From Dermatophagoides farinae (Eukaryota; Arthropoda; Arachnida; Sarcoptiformes; Pyroglyphidae): 64,000 nt of DNA. Location: contig NC_134685.1 of NCBI RefSeq assembly GCF_024713945.1, forward strand, positions 1,178,001 through 1,242,000. Reading direction: 5' to 3'. A program made the translations under genes and the position numbers. Positions 38,790-50,700 of this stretch are shown here, in pieces. Under the pieces are notes generated by a model that was given only the letters and a program-made list of their open reading frames with translations, ran no database searches and had not been told where the DNA came from. How positions within the stretch are numbered: the stretch's first letter is position 1; every line of letters begins with the position of its first letter.

Positions 38790-39813
38790 GCCTATTCTTT
38801 ATTTGGATGAAACGAAAAAGCAAAAAAAAAAAAATTCTGTGTGTGTGTGTGTGTTTTTGGCCAAATATGGCTAGAATTCATTTTTTTTTCATTCATTCAT
38901 TCAACCTAAAATTGAACCATTTCTTTCGTTATTTTCATTGTGTTGATCATAATAAAGCAACGGCGGCAGCATCAGCAGCAGCAACAACAACAATAATAAT
39001 AACAACGAAAACGGAAAAAAATAAATGATGATGATGATGATGAGAATCATCATTATATTTAGATTCCTGAGATAGAATTATTCTATTCAGTAGTAGTAGT
39101 AGATTTCTATGTTTACAGCCAAATGTGGAAATATAAATTCAACTAATTATTACCAAGATATAAGCCAACAACAACAACAACAACATCATTATGATGATGA
39201 TAATTTGGTTTTACATATGCATGGCAATAATAATAATTCGACCGATTCTGATCTTTTTTTTCAGTTTTTTTTCGTAGATATTAGTGATTGGCCTAATGAA
39301 ATGGATCCAATATACAAAATCGATAAATCAATCAATCAAATCAAATCAATCGATGCGAAACAGAAAATAATAGACTGCATTTTTGCATATTCATTCATTC
39401 ATTCATACATTCATATGCATATCACCAATCACCAATGATTTATTTTATTTACTTGATTGATTTTCAATCTTCTTACCTTCAGCGTCTTCTAATTTGATAC
39501 GTAAATCTTCTACTTCTTTGATTAGATTTTTATTCTGATCTTTTAATGTAACAAGCACTTGTGATAATGGTTCCTGTTGCTGTTGTGATAGTGGTGGCTG
39601 TTGTTGTTGTTGCTGCTGTTGTTGATTATTACAATCAGAATTTTTTATTTGATTTAGATTTGGATTCATTTCACCAAAATAATCATCATCAATCATTGTT
39701 ATTTGTTTGATTTTGGATTTCTTTTTCATTGAATGTTTTGTTGCTGTACACTGTTCATAATTACTATCTGATTGTTTGTTATTGATTTTGTTGTTTTTTT
39801 GATCATAACAATC

Positions 39814-39853
<40 letters not shown>

Positions 39854-40785
39854 CGCTGTTGACAATGACAACCACCATGGCAAGAATCGGAATTATTTTG
39901 ACGATTCGTTTTGCTGTTGATCGTTGTCGATGATGATGGTGACGTTTGTTCACATTGTAAATTTCGTTTCGTTTGCTTCGATTGATCATGGACATTTGAT
40001 CGTCGTCGTGATGATGATGATGATGGTGATGGTGATGGAGAAATGGATGAATTTTTCAACTTTTTTGTTGTTGATAATGATGATGATTTATTCATATCAT
40101 TACCATTATTATGATCATTGGAAGCATTATGTTGTTGTAATGATAATGTGGTAACGTTTGTCAAACTACTTTTGGGCACTGGTGATTTTATAGGTGATGT
40201 TGTCACTATCATTGTTGATGAAGATTTTTTTCGTTGAGCTAACGGTGTTGTCAATTGTGGCATTTGTTCTGATAATCTACGATTATCATCATCATGGATA
40301 TTATTACAAATGACTGGAAATTTTTGATTTTCATTCCGTCGTTCTATTGATGATGATTCTTGATTCTTTTGATGACGTTGTTTCAATATGATTGCATTTG
40401 GATGTGATTTATATGAATGAGCAGATGATCGTGACGGTGATGTTGATGATGATAATGAGAATGGATCACATTTATTTGAAATTACATCACCAACATCATC
40501 ATCATGGCTATTATTATCACTGCTATGTTGATTCGTTCTTTGTTTTGAATGTTTCAAATGATGATAATGATCAATGGACGTTGGATTTTTATTCTTAAAT
40601 TTCATCATTTCAAATTGTGGCAAACCAACATTAATATCATCATCATCATTATCATCAATAACATCACCATCACCATTATCAGCATTGCAACCGACAACAA
40701 TATCACTGCCGCCGCCACCACCACCGCCAACATTGACAATTTCGTTGGTGGCCATTTTAGATCTGGACAAATTGGATGATTTTTT
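33752..40785 (-). CDS. CCDC149-like coiled-coil protein (four recognised exons)
   Basis: Exons in transcript order: 39477-40785 (from acceptor CAG; first ATG inside at 40755), 36068-36458, 35288-36000, 33752-34845; phases 1, 2, 1 match at each junction. The joined text rebuilds the CCDC149 pattern: LKDQNKNLIKEVEDLRIKLE running across the intron into GDLKLVQCQMRQISKQ, then DALYMENRYLKEKIKNYNEE, and finally LRTKNINLQLAQKTNGALEE and RIEKLEKRLA. These match my recollection of the vertebrate protein, but the mite protein is more than twice as long because of poly-Gln, Asp, Ser and His tracts. The family's usual N-terminal helix (ALLILSKELD-like) was not found, so a 5' exon may be missing. No enzyme motif is seen; function in the family is poorly known. 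The 3.0-kb intron 36459-39476 contains a complete gene on the other strand. Confidence 0.75.
36725..36730 (+). promoter_or_regulatory. TATA box of the nested secreted-protein gene
   Basis: TATAAA stands 93 bp upstream of the ATG at 36823. A start around 36755 (TTGTTCAACAAC) would be at the usual distance of about 25-30 bp. Poly-A/T runs lie upstream. Confidence 0.5.
36823..38160 (+). CDS. Secreted helical protein with repeated W-x-x-L motifs, unknown family
   Basis: Three exons, 36823-37426, 37503-37732 and 37810-38160 (phases 1 and 0), 394 residues. After a short Met/Ala-rich start, a hydrophobic segment (INLIVILIFLATTISSL) fits a signal peptide, so the product is probably secreted. The mature N-terminal part (about 45-155) is a run of amphipathic helices. 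A second helix (EIMPLLTQIVSLLVQISQQL) and a last one (ECISNILAIIDTI) are linked by Thr, Ser and Met-rich stretches. Short motifs recur: EIEWLLNQLV, EIDWDRLFNQ, TVDWSNLISQIM, TNWEDMMNQMI. Only three cysteines remain after the signal. The whole gene lies antisense in an intron of the CCDC149-like gene, with its own TATA box and AATAAA signals. I do not recognise the family; a mite secreted helical-bundle protein is only a guess. Confidence 0.72.
38167..38185 (+). terminator. Tandem AATAAA polyadenylation signals
   Basis: AATAAA occurs at 38167-38172 and again at 38180-38185, just 7 and 20 bases past the TAA at 38158-38160 of the nested gene. Confidence 0.5.
38186..39476. other. Rest of the host intron, with one coding-like open frame
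   Basis: Contains (ATC)n at 38749-38790, a GT run near 38839-38853 and poly-T tracts. A 109-codon plus-strand frame at 39109-39438 (starts MFTAKCGNINSTNYYQD) has normal-looking codons but no relative I know and no clear promoter. It is left unassigned. Confidence 0.4.
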
Positions 40786-41021
40786 CTGTAGAATAACAAA
40801 AAAAAAAAATAAAAAAAAAATAATGAAAAAAAAAATGAAAAATTCAAAATGGATGGATCATCACCAATCATCATGATGATGAAATATGGAACCAGAAAAA
40901 AATTGATAAAAAATTAATCACACACCCACGCCCACACCCACACTAATGGATCAATGTACATGTATCAAATAAAGTGGCTGAAATTTTTTTTCTCTCTTGC
41001 AGTGTGTGTGTTTATCTATGT

Positions 41022-41841
41022 CAGTGATTCCCAACCCCTGGGGGTTCGCAGTGTTTGCAGAGGGGGTTCGCGAAAATAATATTGTAATGGCGGATTTTTT
41101 AAAACGCCGTTAAAATTAAAAGCAAAAAAAAAAACAAAACAAAAACTAGTACTGTTGTATTAACCGATGTTTGTAACAGATCACCTTTTGATACATGAGT
41201 GTGTATAACGTTATTTATGAAGAGTCGTTTAGACTTGTATTTAAGTCGTGACAATTTATGAAATGAAGGAGTTGATACTTAACTCTGTTTATGAATTGTT
41301 CCTATTTGTATGTATATAATATGTCTGAGATGATGAAATAAACAACACTTGATTTTTGCTGCACGAAGGTTGTCCATCTTACAATTATGGATCGATGGCT
41401 GAAAACTGGCCGATTAGAAAAGAGTGATGATAATCAAGAAATTTGAAGTGAGCATACGAAAAACAAAGGAAATGATGTTATTAAAGAACAAAAAACGCAA
41501 ATATGATGATAACTATCTCCAACTTGGATTTCATTATATTGGTGATGAATCAGAACCTAAACCGCTTTGTGTTATATGTGAACTGATCGTGTTAGTTTGG
41601 ATTTGTCATTTTCTCGATTCTGAACAGGTCGTGTTAGATTGGAAACTTGTCATTTTCTCGATTCTCGATTCCAGTTTTTTCAAAACTGTCCGATTTTGGC
41701 ACGTTACCTATTTTAAAAAAATTTTTATGACTTTGTGGCACGGACATCAAAAAAGATTCGCCATCCCTGACATAGGGGGTTCGTGAAATTTTTTTGGACC
41801 TTTCTTGGGGTTCGCGAGGAAAAAAAGGTTGGGAAACACTG
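41022..41841. mobile_element. Non-autonomous hAT DNA transposon
   Basis: An 820-bp element whose ends are inverted: CAGTGATTCCCAACC on the left, and CAGTGTTTCCCAACC when the right end is read in reverse (14 of 15 match). It is flanked by 8-bp direct repeats differing at one base (ATCTATGT and GTCTATGT), the target-site length of hAT elements. Four copies of a GGGGTTCGCG-like motif sit just inside the ends, two per side, as expected for transposase-binding sites. Its base composition differs from the surrounding microsatellite DNA. The interior keeps only the start of a transposase gene. The mismatched target repeat and broken frame suggest some age. Confidence 0.85.
41387..41581 (+). pseudogene. 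Decayed ZBED-type hAT transposase N-terminus
   Basis: Starts MDRWLKTGRLEKSDDNQEI and stops at TGA 41444. An overlapping frame then carries RKYDDNYLQLGFHYIGDE and EPKPLCVICE, which matches the opening of ZBED5/FAM200-like hAT transposases up to the first two cysteines of the BED zinc finger. The remainder of the finger, the catalytic domain and the dimerisation region are absent. The sequence after it is an imperfect tandem duplication (about 41580-41670). It cannot encode a working transposase. Confidence 0.7.
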
Positions 41842-41849
41842 GTCTATGT

Positions 41850-44800
41850 GATGACATCAAATCAATCCAATCATTTTTAGCAAATAAATATCTCAAGGTT
41901 TGTTGTAGTCTCATTTTTTTTCATATTCTATTTATTCTGGATCACGCGATATTCACAAAACGTGATGGAATATATTCTATCATCATTATTATGAAATGAA
42001 AATGAAAATGAAAATTCGTCATCATCAACGAATAATCAGTAAAGCGAAATAAACCAAGATGGAAAAAAATTTATTAAGTGGCTCAATTTATTTTTCCAAT
42101 TCCAAAAAAAAAAAATTTCCGCATTCCATTCAAGGGTAAATATAACGACGACGACGACGATGATGGAATATATTGGCACACATTCATCGTGCTTAATCTT
42201 TTTTTTTTTTTTTGTTCGTCATACTTTTTTTCTCATCATATATTTATAATAATATAGTGGTATTAATCGCATCAACGTCTAGCTCATCATCACCTACATT
42301 TGGACCAAGAAAAAACGAAAAAATTCTACTGAATTTAATAATGCAGAATTTGGTTGAAGGACGTAATAAAAGAATAAAGAATTGAACACGATAAATGTAA
42401 AAAAAAGTCATTCAGCCAGTAAGAATATAAGAAAATGATGATAAAAATAAATGGGAAATTCTGTATATGGAGTGTTAAATCATCTTGAATTACATCTTCA
42501 GCAATGTCATGTGCAATATTTATGAATAAACATTGACCACACACACACACACACACACACACTGTACATTAACAACTTTTTTTTCTGTGAAATAAAAACC
42601 AAAATTCTCAATAAATCTTTTCCATCGTTGTTGTTGTTGTTGTTGATCAGTGCATTCGAACATTTTTTTTTTTCGTTTTCTGTTCTTTTTCATCATCATG
42701 ATGAACTTTGGAAAGACAAGAAAAAAAAATGATTATAACAAGGGGCTGCTTGTCCGGCATTATCGGGGGGTGGAAAAAAAACACGGAAATTATTTACTCT
42801 GTTAAAATAGTTGTTGTCTTTACAATATTTTTTTCCCCGATTTTACTGCTGTTTTGTTTTTCCTGGTATTTATATTTTTTTTTTTTTAGGAAAAATAACA
42901 ATCCAAAAAAACCATTGACAACAAATTGCACACACACACACACACACGCACACGCCGAAAATAATTATGGTCATCATCATTGATCATTATATCACTCGCT
43001 CTCTCTCTATCTCTCTTTACATAATGATTGATGTTATAACAAAAACCAATCAACCACAACAACAAGAGCAATAAGTGAAACAAAGTGCAATAACTCTATG
43101 TAGTGGTTCATTTTTTTTCCCCAGCCAGAATATACCACTAATATATTATGGTCAATCAAAAAAAAAAAAAATCGAAAAAATTCCATATGAAGAATATCAA
43201 GAATAAAAAAATTCATTATGATTAACTGGGGAAAAAAAACTATGTTCAAATAAACTTTATAGTGAATGAAAATGTTCACCTTCAAAATGGACTAAATAAA
43301 AATGGACTCTTTTATCTCCATTGATATCATCATCATCATCATCATCATGGTCATCTTGAGAGGAAATCATAAATATCATTTTCAATGGAAATGTTTTGTG
43401 AATTCATTCAAACATACAGACAGACAGACATATTCTGTTTTTGGCAGCTTAAAAAAAAACAAGAAATTCCATAAATTCTTTTACCACTCATTCATTCATT
43501 TATTTTAACTATTTTTTTTCAAGAGAAAAAAAATTTTTTTTTCCAGCAATGTGATTAAGAATGACCATAATATATATCTATCTCGGTGCGTGAGTTGGAT
43601 ATAATGATTATTTTTTTTGATAATGGTCACCATCATCATCATCATCATCGTTGATGAAAATTGCGTTCAAATAAAATTATTTACAGAAATTCAGCTTCAA
43701 ACGATTGATGACCAATCGTATTCAGCTAATAATCATTGATATGAAAATAAAAATGATGATTATAGAAGAAAAAAAAATTGGAAATGAAAAGCAAAAATAA
43801 TGGCTAATGGTAGATCAATAAATAAATGAATGATCAATGAAAATGAAAAAAAACAAATAGACAGACAGACAGACAGATGGATAGATTGAATGAAGAATCT
43901 ACATCCAGCAAATGAAAAGGAAAAAGATTCTGACCTTTTAATAAATGGAATTTTTTTTTCTCTCTCTCGCTCTTGAATGCAAAAAGAATTTCAAAATGAA
44001 ATAGAATATTCAGTGATCACTGAATCTATCTATCAATGATGAATGAAAATACCTGGCCAGAAAAAAAATCAAATCAAATCAAATCAAACGAATAATTCTA
44101 TTCAATTCAAATTCATATGAATACTTATAGGATAATGATGATCTTGTGATATATAGATTTTTTTTTGTTCATCTTTTCATCATTCATTCATTCAATTTCA
44201 TATATATAAATACAACCACCATATAATCAAACAAAACAAAACAAAACCATGAAAAAAACAACAACAACAACAACAATAACAACAACAGACAAATGCATTA
44301 TGCATGTCAACAAATGCCAAATATAATAGTATATTGTTATCATTATAATTTAGTCTGGTTATATAACGGCAAAAAAAAACAAAAAACAGAAAAACAGAAC
44401 GAATCCTTGAAACAGAATCCATTATAATCATCATCATCATCATCATCATAGTTGACCAATGATTCAATCTCATCATTGTACTGAAAAAAAAAACATAATA
44501 AACCCACACACGCATACACACACACACAAACAGAGAGAGAAAGAGAACAAAACTTGTCCATTGGTCTGCCAAAAAAAAAGTTTTTTTTTCTCTCTCTCTT
44601 CCTAGGTAGCTAAAAAAAAGTGAACCGGAAAAAAAATTGAACAACAACAACAACACCAATGGCCAGCAATGGCCAGAAAAATAAAATGAAAATAAACAAA
44701 CTAAACTAAACCAAAAAATGGTTACAATGATAATAGATTCATGGAATAATTATCAAGAGGATATGTGTGTGTGAGAGAGAGAGAGAGAGCGGCACCACAA

Positions 44801-46801
44801 CACATAATTCACAAACCGAGAATAACAAAAAAAAAAAAAACAGAATCTTTCAAAACTTTATGTGAAAGCTTTTTTACCACAAAAAGAAAAAGAGAGAGAG
44901 AAAAAAAATTCTGACAAAATAAAAAAATAAATCAAATGGACATTTGAAATGAATCGTAATGGAATTTTTTCGTTTTTGTTTGGATTTTGAAAATAATTTT
45001 GATTAAATTAAATTAATGACAATTCTTTGGTTTATACCAGTTTAACAGTTTCTTGATAATCACTACATATATCGATGAACATATTGTTGTTGTTGTTGTT
45101 GTTGTTGTTGTTTTTGTTGTTGTTATTGTTATTGTTTTGATTTATGGCAAAAAAAAAATATTTGTCTGCTATTTATGATGTAATACCACCACCATCATCA
45201 TCATCATCATCCTCATATATCTTTGGCCACATTTACACACACATGGACTCAAAGCACTCACATATAATCAAAATCAAAATGATTGAGTAAATATAAATCA
45301 ATGGAGAATGAAAGAAGAAAAAATCCAGGAATCGAAAATGTAATGTATATCCTGTGTGTGTGTGTTTCTGTATGCATGCATTATATTGAAAAACCATATG
45401 GCCAAAAAAAATTATTAATGGACATTATTCAGTCTCGATTCTCGATTTGTGCATGTTCACATTCAATACACACACACACAATGAATGAATGAATGAATGA
45501 TAATGATGATGAAATGAATAGGAATCGAATAAAAATCAATAAAGAATAATAATAAAGACATTGCTCAATTGATGATGATGATGACAATGATGTAACTGTC
45601 AAAAAAAAAGAAAATTTTAATGGAAAAATTTTGTCAAAATTGAAAAAATTCTAATAAAGCCGCCAACAACAACAACAACAACGAATACAACGACTACAGG
45701 AGAAAAAATGTTGGCTTCACTGTCATAAATCCGAGTAAACAGTATGCTATTCCTATATCAATGATGACAATGAGAAGAAAAAAAAAATTCATTTCTTTTT
45801 TCACAAGCCAAGTGTATATTAGCCAAATACAATGTATTCAAATACACACACAGAATGCATATATATAGATCATAGTCGGAATTCCGGTCACACAGTACAT
45901 ATAGACAGAATAATGATAAACATGTCGAAGAATATGCTTCAACAAAGAATATGGAGAGAAAAAAAAATTTGTTTTATTGGAATGAAATGTTGAATTTACA
46001 GGAAATGGACATTTTTTTTTGCTAACATTTCAATCAGAATTCAATAAATTCTCATCTATTGGCTCAGGTGTGTGTGTGTGTGTGTGTGTGTTTGTTATTG
46101 GATCATCATCATCATCATCACATCAGAATGAAATTGAAAATTTTTTTTTGTTCAAACAGCAAAAAAAAACTCATTAACTTTTGCAAAAACAGAAAAAAAT
46201 ACCCAAAAAACCAGAAAATCCAATCAAAACACACAAACAGACAAACAAACAAATTCAGAAGAAAATCAGACCGGTGCTCAATCGGTTAAATGAATGTGTT
46301 GTGTGATGATGAAAATGTTTTGCAAAAAAAAAACGAAAAAAAAAATTCAATTCAATTTTCGCAACAGAACAAATAATATTCTTGTGAATCGAATCAATTG
46401 AATCGAATCGAATGAACATTCAATCCGATAAATAAACGATAAATTCAAGTATAAAAATTCTAGCTTTGATCGATTGAATGTGTTTGTTTTGAATGGCCGA
46501 TGGAAAAAAAAAATAAATCAACAACACAAATAAACAGATAAACAGTGATGAAACCTGCCGGCCGGCCGGCCGACCGACCGTACGGTTGTTTGATTTTGAT
46601 CAATTGAACCATGAAAAAAAAGACGAATCTGAAGAAATTGAAGAATGAATGAAATGTCAAAAAGAACATTGTTCATTCTCAAGTAATTCTTGGCTATCAC
46701 TGAAATTGAAAATTTGTTCTACGTCGTTTGTTGTTGTTGTTGTTGTTGTTGACAGATTGATGATAATCAAATGAAAAGAAAAACTCGACATGAATACAGA
46801 C
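41850..46801. other. Repeat-rich region without a recognised gene
   Basis: Nearly 5 kb of ATG, CA/GT, GACA, AATG and GTT microsatellites and poly-A/T tracts. If the exon at 46802-46990 belongs to the CCDC149-like gene, this is its first intron, which also contains the hAT element. A CTCGCTCTCTCTCT tract lies near 43006-43018, and a CCGG-rich patch at 46556-46585. Confidence 0.5.
46556..46585. repeat. Short CCGG/CCGA tandem repeat
   Basis: A run of GGCC and GACC units (about 30 bp, over 75% G+C) in otherwise strongly AT-rich sequence. It encodes nothing obvious. Confidence 0.8.
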
Positions 46802-46990
46802 CTCTTTTCTTGTCGTTGATGATGATGATGATGATATGCGAATCTTTGGATTATTATTTGATGATTGTTGCTGCTGCTGTTGTTGTTGTTGTTGTTTAGT
46901 TGTTGATGATGATGGTGTTGGCTGTATCAACATTGATGATGATTTTATACGAACAAATTCTCGTGATCCCATTTTATTGCCAGTCATCAT
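46802..46990 (-). CDS. Candidate first coding exon, Gln/Ser-rich; may join the CCDC149-like gene
   Basis: A 63-codon frame starting MMTGNKMGSREFVRIKSSSM, then poly-Gln and poly-Ser, ending TTRKE at a GTCTGT donor. Composition resembles coding, not the surrounding microsatellites. Its end phase (0) matches the acceptor at 40785 of the CCDC149-like gene, which continues KKSSNLSRSKMATNE. Splicing them would add 73 residues before that gene's first ATG. A phase match alone has a one-in-three chance, and the donor is non-optimal, so the link is uncertain. It could instead be the start of an unrelated gene. Confidence 0.4.
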
Positions 46991-47726
46991 CGCAAAATTT
47001 ATTTTATTCGATTTCGATTTTTTTTTGTATTTTGCAATAATTTTTTTTCTTTCTTTATTCCTGTGGTTTTTTCTCTTTTTTTTTGTTACAAATGAATGTT
47101 GTTGCTATTGTTGTCGATGTTGTAATTTGCTTTTAATGTCATCTTTTCATAGTTTAATGATGATGGTAGTGTGATGGTGGTGATAATAACGAGAATTTTA
47201 TTATCGTTACTGCATGTGTTTTTTGTATTGATGATGATGATGATAATGATAATCATCATAAACTGATAAACGTCTTGATTTATTGAGTTCACATTCACAT
47301 ATATATAGTGTGTATATGGAAATACAATGTAAACCCATAGCAACACACACACACACACACAGAGAGAAACGAAATACACACACACACACACACACAAAAA
47401 AATTATTTCAGAATATATGATAATTAATCAAAGAAATGGTAAAAAACACACACATACACACAGAAGAAATTGTGAAAATTAATTTCAATTTCAAATTTTT
47501 TGTTGTTGTTGTTGTTGTTGTTATTGTTGTTGCTAGCCATGTAGTATCATCATCAATAATGGCCGGTTATCGTTGTTGTTGTTGTTGTTGTTTCAACTGG
47601 TCCAATAATAAATGACATGACATATCAAGATGATGATGATGATGATGATAATGGATACAAAAAAAAAAAAAAGAAAATGAAATGTCTACAAGAGTTAAAT
47701 TAGATTGTAACTTTTAAATTGATGAA

Positions 47727-47758
<32 letters not shown>

Positions 47759-50700
47759 TACAAACAGCTAGAATTAATTTAGTTAGTTTGTCTGTTTGTT
47801 GTTGCTGCTGCTGATTCTTGAAGTTGAACGAACGAATCCTAATAAAGTTGTTTGCTATAAGAAATGAATGAGAAAAAAAAGAGAGAAAAAAAAGAAAAAA
47901 AAAGATCAGCAATCCATTATTATCTCTGACAGTTTATTTATTCATTTATTTTGCATGAATTTTTTTTTTGCATTTCTCAATACTAAATTGACAAGCTTCA
48001 GGGTCCAATTTTGGATATGAAATGAGATTCTGAAATGAAGAATAAAAAAAAAGATGAACATATGTGGAAGAAAAGAATTGAAAAGGCAAGAAAAAAAAGA
48101 GAGAGAAAAAAAATTCTGTTGTTTCAATTGATGAAAAATTCTTCATTTTTTTTTCTCATTTCATTTAATGAACGACTTGAATGAATTCACAGTAAATAAA
48201 TAGATTCTGTGATTTGAATCAGAAATGATTCTGGTTTTCAAAGGGATGCCATTCATTGTTGTGGAGAAAAAAAAACTTTAAATAAATCGATACACCCGCA
48301 CACACACACCCACGCACGCAAAAAAGTGATGGAGAAAAATAAGAATCGATTGAATAATTTAAATTTCATTAGAATGCCACCATCGTGTAATTATTATCAT
48401 CATCATCATCATCATCATCTTTTTTGTTCTCTTTTTTTCAATGAAATTCTAATGGTAAAATGATGATGAAGTGAACATAACAACAACAACGATTCAAAAA
48501 GACCACAATGATGATGATGATCTCGTTGTGTTGTATAATTTCTCATTTTTCAATGGTAAGCAATTATGGTAAATGAGAAAAATACACGCGACATATTAAC
48601 ACAAAAAGAATCATCATCATCATTCTCATTCTCTCTCGCTCTCTTTGTATGATAGAGTAGAATAGAGTATATTTGACTGGGCATTTTATTTTTTCTTCTC
48701 TTCTCCATATTTAGTCATAATAATAATAATGATTCATGAGATCTGGAATATTCCTAAACAAATAAGAATAAGAAGAAAAAAAAGAATCGTTATTTGCTCG
48801 ATAAAACAACGACAAGAAATTAGTAGCACCAACAAAACAAAAAAAAATCTTTTTATCCAAATGGATGGATGGATGGTTTATTTTCTTTCGTTGTTGTTGT
48901 TGTTGTTGTTGTTGTTAAGATTTCCTGTTGTAAAAAAAACTGATCAGACAAACACACACATAGAAATACAATGATTCAGAATCGATTAAATGTGATTTTC
49001 GTTTATTTGCCAAAAAAATAAATAAAAAAATAACCGGATGAATAATAATGATTATTACAGAATATTCCGAGGCGTATACAACAACAACAACAACAATAGT
49101 CCATTTTAGGCTAATAATAATGATCATGATCATTGGTGGTTATTAATTTTCACATTAGATTCACATGATGATGATACAAATGATTGGAAAAAAAAAAAAA
49201 AAACAGAGTGAATTCCTAGCTGAATCGTCACACGTTTGGTTGGCGGAATTTTTTTTTACTTTCCATGTTCATTTGCAAATTGAACTGAAAAAAAACAACA
49301 AACCACAAAACGTGACGTCCTACTGGCCAAAAAAAAATGAATGATTCATTCATTCATTTATATACTATGGAAAACCACACACACACACACACACAAAAAC
49401 AAAAACAAAAACCACGACCACTTGACACATTTGTTGTGAATGACTAACTTTTTTTTACCTATAGGTAATGATACCATTTTTGTTAGTGTGTGTGTGTGTG
49501 TGTTGTTTATTCTTGCTTCCTGTTTTTTTTTCACAGACACACAAAAAAAACATTTGCATGAAACATTTTACAGGGAAAGGGAAAATTTTCATCAAGTCCA
49601 AACATTCACAAACACAAACACAGACCAAGAGAATAAAATGAAGAATAATCAAACATTGATTCGTTGAGAGAGAGAGAGAGAGAGAGAGAGAAAAGTTTCG
49701 AATGATTGATCATATATTCACACGCACCAGAAACAGCAGCAGCAGTGTAAAAAAGAAAAAAATTCATTCGTCAAAGGTAAATATTTATCATTAATTTTTT
49801 GTTGAGCAAATTCTTGAATTGTATATCCAATTAATTTTCCATTGAATGATTTGTATCGGTAGCAACGTTGTTGACAAATATTCTTGGCCACGTTGTATAA
49901 TTTTTTTTTTCACTATTCAGGAATTTTTTCGTTCGTTCGTTTTTTTTTTTTTTTTTGCAAATATCAACAACTTTTGAGTTTTTTTTACATATGCACATAT
50001 AAAAATCGATTTAATAAATTTGAATATTCCGTGTGTGCGTGTGTCTGGTTTCGGATGAAATCGATTGAGCTTCTGTTTTTTTTTTTTTTTTTTGGAACAT
50101 ATAAATATCGAATTTTCTTTATTTCATCTGTGGTTTTAAGTCGATTGAATTTTTTTTTTTTTTTGATTCAACATTTGTGATAAGTAACAAAAATATCATC
50201 ACATCACGAATCACAAATCGATGTTTTTAATAGAGAGGAAGAAGAAGAAAAAAAATAGAATCGATATTCTGATGATGATGATGATGAAAATTCATATTAT
50301 TATTTCGATACTTTTCTTTTTCTTGGTTTGTTCATCTTTCGATTAAATGATATGGACAATGATGATGATGATGATGATGATGGTCAAGTGGCCACCATCG
50401 CACGTACACAAACAAAGGCATGAATTTGATGATCAATACAACGGTATATCAACCGAATAAAAGTAATAGGTTTTTTGTCTTTGTTTCACACACACACACA
50501 AAAGAATAGCGCGCGAATAGATTTCACCGATTCTGGATCCGATGTATCATCATCATCAACAGAATGAATGAATGAATGTGGAATAATAATAAAAAAATCG
50601 AAAAAAACAAACTATCTCATTTCGAATGTTTCATTCGAAAATCTTAACAGCCTGGAATGTATACCGCTACCACTTTTTGGTATATTCTGTTCCATTCACA

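Noticed and set aside
46059-46289. Regularly spaced CA/GT and ATC repeats that could be mistaken for a repeat array
   Set aside because: Simple microsatellites without unique spacers; the genome is eukaryotic, so CRISPR is not expected.
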